Source: Protaetiibacter sp. SSC-01 (GTDB taxonomy: Bacteria; Actinomycetota; Actinomycetes; Actinomycetales; Microbacteriaceae). From it: a stretch of DNA of 64,000 nucleotides. The DNA lies in NCBI RefSeq assembly GCF_014483895.1, contig NZ_CP059987.1, forward strand, positions 2,604,001 to 2,668,000. Reading direction: 5' to 3'. The notes beneath the pieces are model-generated. The model was not told where the DNA came from. It ran no database searches and saw nothing but the letters and a program-made list of their open reading frames with translations. The translations under genes were made by a program, and so were the position numbers. Below, in pieces: positions 7,070-15,030 of this stretch. The first letter of the stretch is position 1; each line of letters begins with the position of its first letter.

Positions 7070-7729
7070 ATGACCGACCACCACCCGACAACCGCCCAGG
7101 CCACCGCCCAGGCCGCACCCGGCTGGTACCCCGACGGATCGGGTGGCCAGCGCTGGTGGGACGGCCGCGGCTGGACCGACCACACCGCCCCCGCCCCCGC
7201 CCCCGCCGCGCCGACGGGAGCAGCGATCGTGCGCCCCACCCTCCCGGCGGGCACGAGCGTCGACAACGCGTGGGTGTGGGTCGTGTCGCTCATCATGGTC
7301 GTCGCGTCGCTCCCGTTCTTCTTCTTCGACATGTCGGGTTACATGCGCGCGATCATCGAGGCCGAGGTGTCGGGCTCGACGAGCGGCATCCCCTCGGTGA
7401 TGGCGAACTACTTCGTCTTCCTGGCCGTCACGCAGGTGCTCGGCCTGGCGGCGTGGGGCTTCACGGTCTTCGCCGCGTTCCGCGACTACAAGCACCTCGA
7501 GAGCGTCGGCGTCGTGCGACCCTTCCACTGGGCGTTCGCCTTCATCCCGTACACGATCGTCTACCTCATCGGCCGCCACGTCGTGCTGCGCAAGGTCGTG
7601 CGCACCGCGGGTTGGCCGCTCTGGGCGCACATCGCGAGCTACGGCCTGGTGTTCGTGGCGGCGATCGTCTGGGCGATGGTCGTGATGCAGTCGATGTTCA
7701 ACGACCTCATGTACATGTCGTTCACCTGA
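7070..7729 (+). CDS. DUF2510 domain membrane protein
   Basis: 219 aa. The N-terminal DUF2510 motif is complete (APGWYPDGSGGQRWWDGRG, WTDHT, residues 16-38), then a Pro/Ala-rich linker, then about four membrane segments like those of the upstream paralogue. DUF2510 proteins are widespread actinobacterial membrane proteins without a settled function. GAGGAGG lies 7 nt before the ATG; TAGGAT at 7045-7050 is a likely -10 box giving a short leader. It ends convergently against the next gene, with 0 nt between the stops. Confidence 0.85.
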   Translation: MTDHHPTTAQATAQAAPGWYPDGSGGQRWWDGRGWTDHTAPAPAPAAPTGAAIVRPTLPAGTSVDNAWVWVVSLIMVVASLPFFFFDMSGYMRAIIEAEVSGSTSGIPSVMANYFVFLAVTQVLGLAAWGFTVFAAFRDYKHLESVGVVRPFHWAFAFIPYTIVYLIGRHVVLRKVVRTAGWPLWAHIASYGLVFVAAIVWAMVVMQSMFNDLMYMSFT

Positions 7730-8827
7730 TCAGGCGCCCCGCACGACCCCGAGCGGCTCGAACTCGAGGTCGAGCATGCGGGAGTTCGGGCGCACGAGCG
7801 CGCCCGGGAACGCGGCGCGGATGAGCGCCTGCAGCTCGGGCCCGAGCCGGCGCTTGCCGGTGCGGTCCCACGCGAGGGTGAAGCGGATGCGGTCGCCGCT
7901 CCTGCTGAGACGCGCGCTCAGGCGGCGGTCGGCGAGCGCCGCGCACGCCGCCTCGATCGTGGCGTGCTGCGTCTCGTCCATGTGACCGGCGAGGCCCTCG
8001 GGGTCGTGGAGCCGCCAAACGAGGTCGCTCAGCCACCGGCCGTCGACCTCTGCGACGAGCTCTCGACGGAGGGCCTCGCTGAGCGCACGGGCGCGCTCGG
8101 CGTCCTCGGCATCCGCGCTCCCCGCCTCGAGCAGGCCGCGCAGGAAGGGGCCGACCTCGGCTTCGACGAGGGCGATGCGCTCCTCGCGCAGCTGCTCGCG
8201 CACCTCGGCGCGCAGTGTCTCCGCGAGCTCGGCACGGGCCCCCCGAGAGGCGTCGCGCCACTCGAGGAGCCGGATCACGATGATGCGCGCGAAGGTCGCC
8301 GCGCCGACGGTCGCCGCGAGCATCGGCCCCGCCGTGAGGCCCGCGTACACGAGCGGCACGAGGCTCGCCCCGAAGGCGACCTGGCCCGCGACGGTGATGG
8401 CCCCGACGATGAACGCATCGACGACGCCCATGACGAGGATCTCCCGCGCGGGCCGGTAGCACCCGGTGACGAGCACGAGGAGCGCGTAGGCGAGCGGCGC
8501 CCAGTCGGATCGCACGGTCGCGTTGGTCTCCCACTGCGCGGCGGCCTCGAGCAGCACCGCCGCGAGGCACAGCACGTGCAGGAGCACGGCATCCGCTCGC
8601 GTGAAGGGGGCGCGGCTCGGGGAGCTCGCGAGGATGACGACGAGGCACGCGGCGGCGATCGCGAGCAGGGCGAGCACGAGCAGCGGCCGGTCGTTGTACT
8701 CCGCGACGTGGATGACGCTCAGCGAGACCGCGAGCGCGAACGCGGTGGCGGTGAGCCCCCATACGAACATCTGCGCGGTGACGGCGGCGAGCGGGTCGAG
8801 CTGCTGAGCGCTCGTGCGCGAGCTCAC
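7730..8827 (-). CDS. Degenerate histidine-kinase-like membrane protein
   Basis: 365 aa with about six N-terminal membrane helices and a C-terminal cytoplasmic half. Where an HPK7 kinase would carry its H-box the protein reads REERIALVEAEVGPFLRGLL, with no His-Asp pair, and the C-terminal part (HATIEAACAALADRRLSARL, DRIRFTLAWD) looks like a worn HATPase without recognisable N- or G-boxes. It is encoded directly downstream of a true kinase gene (GTGA overlap). I infer a pseudokinase partner, perhaps a heterodimer subunit or sensor; no receiver gene is adjacent. Confidence 0.68.
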   Translation of the reverse strand: MSSRTSAQQLDPLAAVTAQMFVWGLTATAFALAVSLSVIHVAEYNDRPLLVLALLAIAAACLVVILASSPSRAPFTRADAVLLHVLCLAAVLLEAAAQWETNATVRSDWAPLAYALLVLVTGCYRPAREILVMGVVDAFIVGAITVAGQVAFGASLVPLVYAGLTAGPMLAATVGAATFARIIVIRLLEWRDASRGARAELAETLRAEVREQLREERIALVEAEVGPFLRGLLEAGSADAEDAERARALSEALRRELVAEVDGRWLSDLVWRLHDPEGLAGHMDETQHATIEAACAALADRRLSARLSRSGDRIRFTLAWDRTGKRRLGPELQALIRAAFPGALVRPNSRMLDLEFEPLGVVRGA

Positions 8828-10068
8828 TCCTCCACCCCCCTCGGAACCGTGATGTGCACCGAGGTGCCGGCGCCAGGGCTGCTCCACAGGCGCACCCGCC
8901 CGCCGAGGCGCTCGATGCGGCCGCGCACCGACTCGCTGATGCCGAGGCGGTCGAGCGGCACGGCATCCGGGTCGAAGCCGACGCCCTCGTCGACGATCGT
9001 CACGCTCACGCCGTGCGCGTCGCTCGAGATGGTGACCCACGCCTCGGCCACCCCGGCGTGCCGGGTGACGTTGACGAGGCACTGCTCGACGGCGCCGCGC
9101 AGCGCGTCGGCGACCTGCTGCGGAAGCGCCGCGAGCGCGGCCCGGTCGCCGTCGACCGCGACCCGCAGGCCGCCCGCCTCCCCGACGGCCGCGATCCACG
9201 CCCCCGCATCCGTGCCGCCGTCGGTGTCGGCGTGCAGCACGGGGAGCATCGCGGTCGACTCGAGGGCGCGCTCGATCATCGAGCGCTCGGGGCCCGACAG
9301 CTCGCCGGGTGCCCGCGACGCGAGGGCCGCGAGGGCGCCCAGGATGTTGTCGTGCAACTGCGCGATCGACTCGCGCCCCTCGAGCTCCCGCACCCGGCGC
9401 ACCCGCATCCGTCGATCGGCGGCGTCGAGCGTCGCGCTGCCGCCGCGGGCACGGGCGCGCGCGAGGGGGAACATCGCGTAGCTGGCGGCCAGCCCGAGCG
9501 CGAGCAGGATCGGCGGCATGTCGACACGGAACTCGAGGCCGACGAGGAGGCCGGTGCCGACGACCGTGAGCTTGGTGACCACGAGGCCGAAGATGGAGCC
9601 CGCGATCCCGCCCGTCCAGTGGTCGAAGGTGGTGCCTGCGATGACGGCGGCGCTCGTGGCCATCGACAGCACGAAACCCGCCGTGCCCGCGTAGTTCTGC
9701 GCCGGCGACTGCGACATCGCGACGGTGAGGGCGGCGAAGGCCGCGAGCACGACCACGGTCGCGAGACCGAACCCGCCGATCGTGAGCGGCTGGGCGCGCC
9801 AGGCGACGACGTTCGCGGCGGCCATCACGAGCACGGGCACGGGCGTCCACCACACGAGGCTGCCGGGCTGGAGCAGGATGAGCAGCACCGCCTGCGCGAT
9901 GATCACGCCGAACACGACGAGGTTGATGGCGACGGATGCGGTGACGAGCGCGGCGCGGGTCGTGACGGCAGCCTGGTGGAGCGGGAAGATCCATACCCCG
10001 TCGACGGTGACGGCATCCGCTCCCGCGACGAGGGGGGCCTCCGCGTCACGCGCTCGCGTGCGTGCCAT
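8824..10068 (-). CDS. Orphan sensor histidine kinase
   Basis: 414-aa membrane kinase with about six helices in residues 35-205, an H-box ESIAQLHDNILGALAAL (His239), an N-box-like EQCLVNVTRHAG and G-boxes IVDEGVGFDPD and GAGTSVHITVP. The DHp is HisKA_3-like although the motif is not canonical. The ATG is preceded by TACCCT (10076-10081), 7 nt away, and a perfect palindrome sits at the -35 position. It forms a two-gene operon with the degenerate kinase-like gene; the expected response regulator is not next to it. Confidence 0.82.
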   Translation of the reverse strand: MARTRARDAEAPLVAGADAVTVDGVWIFPLHQAAVTTRAALVTASVAINLVVFGVIIAQAVLLILLQPGSLVWWTPVPVLVMAAANVVAWRAQPLTIGGFGLATVVVLAAFAALTVAMSQSPAQNYAGTAGFVLSMATSAAVIAGTTFDHWTGGIAGSIFGLVVTKLTVVGTGLLVGLEFRVDMPPILLALGLAASYAMFPLARARARGGSATLDAADRRMRVRRVRELEGRESIAQLHDNILGALAALASRAPGELSGPERSMIERALESTAMLPVLHADTDGGTDAGAWIAAVGEAGGLRVAVDGDRAALAALPQQVADALRGAVEQCLVNVTRHAGVAEAWVTISSDAHGVSVTIVDEGVGFDPDAVPLDRLGISESVRGRIERLGGRVRLWSSPGAGTSVHITVPRGVEE

Positions 10069-10075
10069 GAGGTGA

Positions 10076-10104
10076 AGGGTAGCGATTGTCCCCCGTGGGG
10101 GACA
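10076..10104 (-). promoter_or_regulatory. Promoter and operator of the orphan kinase gene
   Basis: -10 box TACCCT (minus strand, 10076-10081) lies 7 nt before the ATG. TGTCCCCC-GT-GGGGGACA at 10087-10104 is a perfect 8-2-8 inverted repeat centred about 20 nt upstream of that box, where a dimeric regulator would cover the -35 region. Confidence 0.55.
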
Positions 10105-10216
10105 TGCCCCTGTTGAGGGCGCGGACCCGTGCGTCTACCCCGGACCGCGCTACCGCGTGCGGCACGCCCGCGCAAGCGGATGTCGGCCGCGGCGCTGCCC
10201 GCCTACCGTGGCCCGC

Positions 10217-10918
10217 GTGAAGATCTCCGCCGTGATCCCCGTCAAGGACGATGCGTCGCAGCTGGAGGACTGCCTGCGCGCCCTCGCGCGGCAGACGCGC
10301 CCCGCCGACGAGGTGGTCGTCGTCGACAACGGCAGCGACGACCGCAGTGCGGAGGTCGCCCGGCGCGCGGGCGCGCGGTGCGTGCGCGAGGAGCAGCCCG
10401 GCATCCCGGCGGCGGCGTCGACGGGCTACGACGCCGCGACGGGCGACGTCATCGCGCGCCTCGACGCCGACTCGGAGCCGCCGCCCGACTGGCTCGCGCA
10501 CATCGAGGAGGTGTTCGCGCACCCGTCGGCGCCGGATGCCGCCACCGGCTCGGGACTGTTCCCCTCGCTCGGCAGGGCGGGCCGCTGGGCGGCGCAGACC
10601 CTCTACATGGGCGGCTACTTCGCGGTCTTCACGCCCGTGCTCGGCCATCCGCCCGTCTTCGGCTCCGCCTTCGCGATGACGGCCGGGGCGTGGGATGCCG
10701 CGCGCACCCGGGTGCACCGCGACGACCCCGAGGTGCACGACGACCTCGACCTCGCATTCCAGCTCGACTCGGTGCGACGCGATCGGCGGCTCGACGTGCC
10801 CATCTCGGCGCGGCCGTTCGGCGACGTCGTCGCGTTCGGCAGGCGCATCCGTCGCGGGGCGCACACGGTGCTCGTCAATCGCGGGCCGCGGGCTGTGAAG
10901 GAGAGACGGCGCGCATGA
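10217..10918 (+). CDS. Family 2 glycosyltransferase
   Basis: 233-aa GT-A fold enzyme: ISAVIPVKDDASQLEDCLRA at the N-terminus, nucleotide-binding DEVVVVDNGSDD, the DxD-like RLDADSEPP, and a C-terminal stretch with DPEVHDDLDLAFQL, the usual acidic acceptor motif. One weakly hydrophobic C-terminal part may touch the membrane. The acceptor and sugar are unknown. The GTG at 10217 is chosen because TACCGT lies 7 nt before it (leaderless); an in-frame GTG at 10208 is the alternative. Confidence 0.85.
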   Translation: MKISAVIPVKDDASQLEDCLRALARQTRPADEVVVVDNGSDDRSAEVARRAGARCVREEQPGIPAAASTGYDAATGDVIARLDADSEPPPDWLAHIEEVFAHPSAPDAATGSGLFPSLGRAGRWAAQTLYMGGYFAVFTPVLGHPPVFGSAFAMTAGAWDAARTRVHRDDPEVHDDLDLAFQLDSVRRDRRLDVPISARPFGDVVAFGRRIRRGAHTVLVNRGPRAVKERRRA

Positions 10919-10940
10919 GCCGGAGCGGCAGCCGGCCGCC

Positions 10941-12302
10941 CTACGCGCGGGGCGCCGCGTCGTCCGCCGCGACGACCGCGTCGGCGACCGAGACCCGATC
11001 GCCCCCCGCCATCTTCGCGGCGTACATCGCGTGGTCGGCGGCGCGGATGAGCTGATCCATGACGGGCGCTCCCCCGTTGCCCACGGCGACCACCCCGACG
11101 CTCGCCGTGATCGGCAGATCGGCGGGCAGGTCGCTGTAGGGCTCTGCGATCGCGCTCCGGATGCGGTCGGCCAGCACCGCCGCGTCGCCCGCGCTCTCGA
11201 CCGCCGCCACGACGATGAACTCGTCGCCGCCGAAGCGGCCGAGCACGTCCTTCTCGCGGATGAGACCCCGCAGGCGCTGACCGACCTCGCGCAGCAGGGC
11301 GTCGCCGGCCGCGTGACCGAGGCGGTCGTTGACGGCCTTGAAGCCGTCGAGGTCGATGAAGATCACCGTGAGCGCCTCGTAGGAGTCGAGCAGCGTGCGC
11401 GTCACGTCCTCCTCGACGAGGCGCCGGCTCGGAAGCCCTGTGACCTCGTCGTGCATCGCGGCGCGACGGATCGTCTCCTCGAGCCGGATGCGCGCGATCG
11501 CCTGGGCCGCCTGGTTCGAGAGCGCCTCCGCGAGCGGCACGGCTTCCTCGTCGAACTCACGGGGGTGGTCGAAGTAGCAGACCATGGCGCCCACGGAATC
11601 GCCGTGCGAGCGCATGGGCGAGGCGATCGCCGCGTGGATGCCTCCCGCGCGATAGACGTCGCTCATCCGCACGCCCGGGGTGTAGGCATCCGCGTCCTCG
11701 GGGCGGCGGACGAGGATGACCTCGCCCCCGAGCAGGGTCGTCGAACCCGTGGGCCGGAAGCCGGGAGGCCAGTGCGCCGCGAGCGGGTTGACGCCTGCGG
11801 CCTGGACGAGTCCACCCGCTCCGCGCAGGTGCACGCTCACGTGGCTCGCGGCGAAGGCGCGCTGCGCGACATCGGCGAGCAGCTCTGCCGCTTCGGCCTC
11901 CGTGCGCACGTTGCCGAAGCCGACGGCGGAGTTCAGCAGGATCTGGAGACGCTGGCGGCCTCGCTCGGTCTTCGCCTCGGCGCCGCGGAAGCCGAGGTTG
12001 AACGCCGACCGCGTCGAGACGTCGTAGACCGCGAGCTGCTGCACGCCCGAGGGATCGTCGGAGTCGAGCTCACCGACGACGACCGGTCGGACGATGCCCG
12101 ACGCACCGTGGAGCGTCGCGTCGGTCGGACGCATCCCGTCGGTGCCGGCGAGCGGCATCCGCAGGGTGAGGAACGCCTCGAGCGGGCGGCCGACGACCTC
12201 GGCGCGCTCCGAGCCCATCCACTCCAGCGTGGTGGTGTTGACGTCGACGATGACGGAGTTCTGATCGATCGTGATCCGACCGCAGGCGGTCAGCCCGTGC
12301 AT
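10941..12302 (-). CDS. PAS-GAF-GGDEF diguanylate cyclase
   Basis: 453 aa: a PAS-like sensor domain (about 1-120), a GAF domain (about 130-290) and a GGDEF domain (about 290-440). The active-site loop RFGGDEFIV is intact and the inhibitory I-site RxxD (REKD) is exactly five residues before GGDEF, so it should make cyclic di-GMP with product inhibition. It has no membrane segment. The ATG is favoured over the GTG 9 nt upstream because AGGCGG lies about 8 nt before it. It is divergent to an EAL gene that would break down the same messenger. Confidence 0.9.
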   Translation of the reverse strand: MHGLTACGRITIDQNSVIVDVNTTTLEWMGSERAEVVGRPLEAFLTLRMPLAGTDGMRPTDATLHGASGIVRPVVVGELDSDDPSGVQQLAVYDVSTRSAFNLGFRGAEAKTERGRQRLQILLNSAVGFGNVRTEAEAAELLADVAQRAFAASHVSVHLRGAGGLVQAAGVNPLAAHWPPGFRPTGSTTLLGGEVILVRRPEDADAYTPGVRMSDVYRAGGIHAAIASPMRSHGDSVGAMVCYFDHPREFDEEAVPLAEALSNQAAQAIARIRLEETIRRAAMHDEVTGLPSRRLVEEDVTRTLLDSYEALTVIFIDLDGFKAVNDRLGHAAGDALLREVGQRLRGLIREKDVLGRFGGDEFIVVAAVESAGDAAVLADRIRSAIAEPYSDLPADLPITASVGVVAVGNGGAPVMDQLIRAADHAMYAAKMAGGDRVSVADAVVAADDAAPRA

Positions 12303-12450
12303 GTTGAGCACCGCCTGGTGCTGCGCTGCCTACTCTCCACGTTCGAATGATCGCTGGGCGCGAGGCCGCTGTCAAACTTGCGCAATACGCCGTGATCCCC
12401 TCCGAGCGCAAGGGCGAGTTCCCACGTCGGCACGCGCGTATATTCGGGCC

Positions 12451-13185
12451 GTGCCCGCACTCGACCTCGCCCTCGTCGGCGCGGTCTCGCGCGGCGAGAT
12501 CACGGCCGTTTTCCAGCCCCAGTTCGACATCGCGTCCGGGCGGATCGCGGGCGCCGAGGCGCTGTGCCGGTGGAGCCATCCCGAACTCGGCGAGGTGCCT
12601 CCCGTCGACTTCATCCCTGTCGCCGAGGACGCGGGCCTCATCGACGAGATCGGGCGCTTCATGGCGGAGCGCTGCCTCGCGGCGCTCGCCGAGTGGTCGA
12701 TCGACGTCGCGCTCAACGTCTCGCCCTACCAGCTGGCCACGCCTGCCTTCACCGACTGGCTCGCCGTCGGCGTGCGCGCGCGGTCCGGGCACGGGGGCGA
12801 CCTCATCCTCGAGATCACCGAGTCGCGCGAGCTCCACGACGTGCCGGCCGTCTTGCAGCACCTCGACCCGCTCCGCCGGCTCGGCGTCGTGATCAGCCTC
12901 GACGACTTCGGCTCGGGGCACGCCTCGCTCGTGCAGCTCGTGCGGCTGCTGAGCGGCGAGGTGAAGGTGGATCGCTCGCTCATCGCGGATGCGTCGGCTG
13001 GGGCGGCGGCGCAGATCGCCGAGGTCGTGGAGGTGGCGCATGGCCGCGGCATGCGCGTCGTGGCCGAGGGCGTCGAGACGCAGGCCCAGCTCGACCGGGC
13101 GCGCGAGCTCGGATGCGACCGGGCGCAGGGCTATCTGCTCGGCCGCCCGATGCCGCGCGAGGAGTTCGCGCTGCTGCTCGGCTGA
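12451..13185 (+). CDS. EAL-domain cyclic di-GMP phosphodiesterase
   Basis: 244 aa, a stand-alone EAL domain. Catalytic residues are all present: AEALCRW (EAL), LNVSP (Asn), EITES (Glu), SLDDFGSGHASL (Asp pair), VKVDRSL (Lys), AEGVETQ (Glu) and AQGYLLGRP (Gln). It should hydrolyse cyclic di-GMP to pGpG. The GTG start is fixed by a TATATT box 6 nt upstream (12439-12444), which implies a leaderless mRNA. It is encoded back-to-back with the diguanylate cyclase; nothing but promoter sequence is seen in the 148 nt between. Confidence 0.92.
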   Translation: MPALDLALVGAVSRGEITAVFQPQFDIASGRIAGAEALCRWSHPELGEVPPVDFIPVAEDAGLIDEIGRFMAERCLAALAEWSIDVALNVSPYQLATPAFTDWLAVGVRARSGHGGDLILEITESRELHDVPAVLQHLDPLRRLGVVISLDDFGSGHASLVQLVRLLSGEVKVDRSLIADASAGAAAQIAEVVEVAHGRGMRVVAEGVETQAQLDRARELGCDRAQGYLLGRPMPREEFALLLG

Positions 13186-13240
13186 GGCGGCTCCCTCTCG
13201 GCGGGCTCTGGATGGGCAACTACCCCGACCGGGACGAGCC

Positions 13241-13450
13241 CTAACGCGAGAACCGCTGCTGCGCCGCCTGCTTGCTGACGCCGAGGGCACCGCCGATCAC
13301 TGTCCACGAGTCTCCGGCCGCCCGAGCGGCCCGCACCGCATCCCGAAGTCGCGCCTCCGCCGCATCCAGCTCCTCGTTGGCGCGGACGCGCTGTGGGCGG
13401 CCGGAAGTGGCCGCGAACTCCGGACCGTTGACAGGTGACCATAGAGTCAC
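13241..13450 (-). CDS. Small helix-turn-helix protein
   Basis: 69 aa, helical and basic. The C-terminal half (AAGDSWTVIGGALGVSKQAA followed by QQRFSR) is a sigma-70 region 4/AsnC-like helix-turn-helix, and the middle (NEELDAAEARLRDAVRAARA) is a long helix. Such mini-proteins are common in actinobacteria and probably bind DNA; the target is unknown. The GTG start is 13 nt from the divergent ArsR start, so the two share a promoter region. It ends convergently to the EAL gene. Confidence 0.7.
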   Translation of the reverse strand: MTLWSPVNGPEFAATSGRPQRVRANEELDAAEARLRDAVRAARAAGDSWTVIGGALGVSKQAAQQRFSR

Positions 13451-13463
13451 CTAATTTCGATGC

Positions 13464-13787
13464 GTGGACACCGATGCCGTGATCGCCGCGATCGCGGACC
13501 CGTCGCGACGACGCATCCTCGACGCGCTGCGCGCACGGGACGGGCAGAGCGTCGGCGAACTGACAGCCACCCTCGCGCCGCTCGGTCGGCACGCCGTGCT
13601 CAAGCACGTCGGCGTGCTCGAGCACGCCGGTCTCATCGTCTCGCGCAAAGAGGGACGCACCCGGCTCTGCCACCTGAACGCGGTGCCGATCGTCGCGCTC
13701 GCGCAGCGGTGGATCGACGACTTCGGGGCGCGAGCGTCGAGCGGCCTGCTCGCACTCAAGTCCGACCTGGAGAGGAACCAGAGATGA
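13464..13787 (+). CDS. ArsR/SmtB-family repressor
   Basis: 107-aa winged-helix regulator: ADPSRRRILDALRARDGQSV begins the DNA-binding domain, recognition helix in LGRHAVLKHVGVLEHAGLI, wing VSRKEGRTRLCHLN. There is no cluster of metal-binding cysteines, so it is not an obvious metal sensor; this type is commonly paired with an SRPBCC/AHSA1 gene, as here. GTG start 6 nt after a TAATTT box (13452-13457). The stop overlaps the next start as ATGA. Confidence 0.88.
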   Translation: MDTDAVIAAIADPSRRRILDALRARDGQSVGELTATLAPLGRHAVLKHVGVLEHAGLIVSRKEGRTRLCHLNAVPIVALAQRWIDDFGARASSGLLALKSDLERNQR

Positions 13788-14662
13788 CCGACGACCGCGT
13801 CTACCGAGTCGATGTGACGACCACGCCCGAGCGCGCCTGGGCCGCGCTCACCGATCCCGACACGGTACGCCGCTACTACTTCGACACCGCGCCTCGCACG
13901 AGCTGGGAACCCGGCTCCCCCATCGAGTTCGTCGACGACGACGGCCAGGTGCAGGTCGTCGGGGAGGTGCTCGAATACGATCCGCCCATCCGGCTGGCCC
14001 ACACCTTCGTGGCCACCTGGTACGGCGGCCACGACGATCAGGGGTCGCTGCACTGGGAGATCACCCCCACGGCGAGCGGATGCCGCATCACCCTCATCCA
14101 TCGCGGCGCCCGAGCCGACACCCGCGAGGGGTCGGAGACCGCCGACGGGTCGCGCCACATCATCGACGCGTTGAAGGCGCTGCTCGAACGGCCGGCCGAC
14201 ATCATCCGCAGCGCCGAGGTCGATGCACCGCTGAGTCGCGTGTGGGAGGCGATCGTCGACTCCCACGCCTTCGGCACGTGGTTCGGCGCGGAGTTCGACG
14301 GCCCCTTCGAGGTCGGGGCGACGACAGCGGGACGGATCGTGCCGACGGCGATGGATGCGGAGGTCGCCGCCGCCCAGGAACCGCACCGCGGTGCCGCGCT
14401 CACCCTCGACGTGCTCGCGATCGAGCCTCAGCGTCGTTTCGCCTTCCGCTGGCACCCGGTGGCGGAATCCACCACCCAGACGACCGTCGAGTTCACGCTC
14501 GAGGCGGTGGGCCCGGAGCGGACCCGGATCACCGTCACGGAGGACGGATTCGATCGGCTTCCGAGCGAGATCCGTGATGACGCACGCGACGGGAACGCCG
14601 GAGGCTGGGAGGCCCAGACTCGTCTACTCGCGGAGTACCTGCGCCGGGCCACCGCCAGGTGA
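13784..14662 (+). CDS. Double SRPBCC (AHSA1-type) protein
   Basis: 292 aa made of two START-like AHSA1 domains in tandem, each about 140 residues, twice the common length. Domain 1 begins YRVDVTTTPERAWAALTDPD and domain 2 IRSAEVDAPLSRVWEAIVDS; each ends in an RITL/RITV strand followed by a helix. These cavity proteins bind hydrophobic ligands. It is translationally coupled to the ArsR repressor, which suggests a repressor-controlled ligand-binding pair, but the ligand is unknown. Confidence 0.85.
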   Translation: MTDDRVYRVDVTTTPERAWAALTDPDTVRRYYFDTAPRTSWEPGSPIEFVDDDGQVQVVGEVLEYDPPIRLAHTFVATWYGGHDDQGSLHWEITPTASGCRITLIHRGARADTREGSETADGSRHIIDALKALLERPADIIRSAEVDAPLSRVWEAIVDSHAFGTWFGAEFDGPFEVGATTAGRIVPTAMDAEVAAAQEPHRGAALTLDVLAIEPQRRFAFRWHPVAESTTQTTVEFTLEAVGPERTRITVTEDGFDRLPSEIRDDARDGNAGGWEAQTRLLAEYLRRATAR

Positions 14663-14681
14663 GACCGATCTCGGTCATCGG

Positions 14682-14755
14682 TAGCTGAGGCGGGACTCGA
14701 ACCCGCGACCTCACGATTATGAGTCGTGCGCTCTCACCAACTGAGCTACTCAGCC
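14682..14755 (-). tRNA. tRNA-Met (CAT), elongator
   Basis: Complete cloverleaf: acceptor GGCTGAG/CTCAGCT, D-arm GCTC...GAGC, anticodon stem CACGA/TCGTG with loop CTCATAA (anticodon CAT), T-arm GCGGG TTCGAGT CCCGC. CCA is not encoded. The non-initiator anticodon stem and paired position 1-72 argue against tRNA-fMet; a lysidine-modified Ile tRNA is the remaining alternative. Confidence 0.92.
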
Positions 14756-14799
14756 ACGCGTCCACCGACGCGAGGCCGAGCCCCGATCCGATGAAGCAG

Positions 14800-14871
<72 letters not shown>

Positions 14872-15030
14872 GAACCGCGGATGCCGCGGCACCCGCAAGA
14901 GCCTACCATCCGTCAAACCCCTCGCACGCCACCCGGCGGGAGTCAACCCCTGCCGCGAGGCGCACCTCTCTGTCTACCGTCGGAAGCGGCGGCACGTCCG
15001 TCGCCCGTCACCCCTTGACGAAGGACGTCC

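Noticed and set aside
5118-7073. A 651-codon plus-strand frame across the C-S lyase gene
   Set aside because: It spans an intergenic region and the antisense of a well-supported enzyme, and its composition is Arg/Gly-rich without motifs.
8824-10068. Treating the orphan kinase as inactive like its neighbour
   Set aside because: It retains the His-Asp pair in an H-box-like helix (LHDNILG) and recognisable N/G boxes, unlike the downstream protein.
12271-12450. An upstream start for the EAL protein giving 304 aa
   Set aside because: The extra part has no domain similarity and the GTG at 12451 sits 6 nt after TATATT, matching the other leaderless genes.
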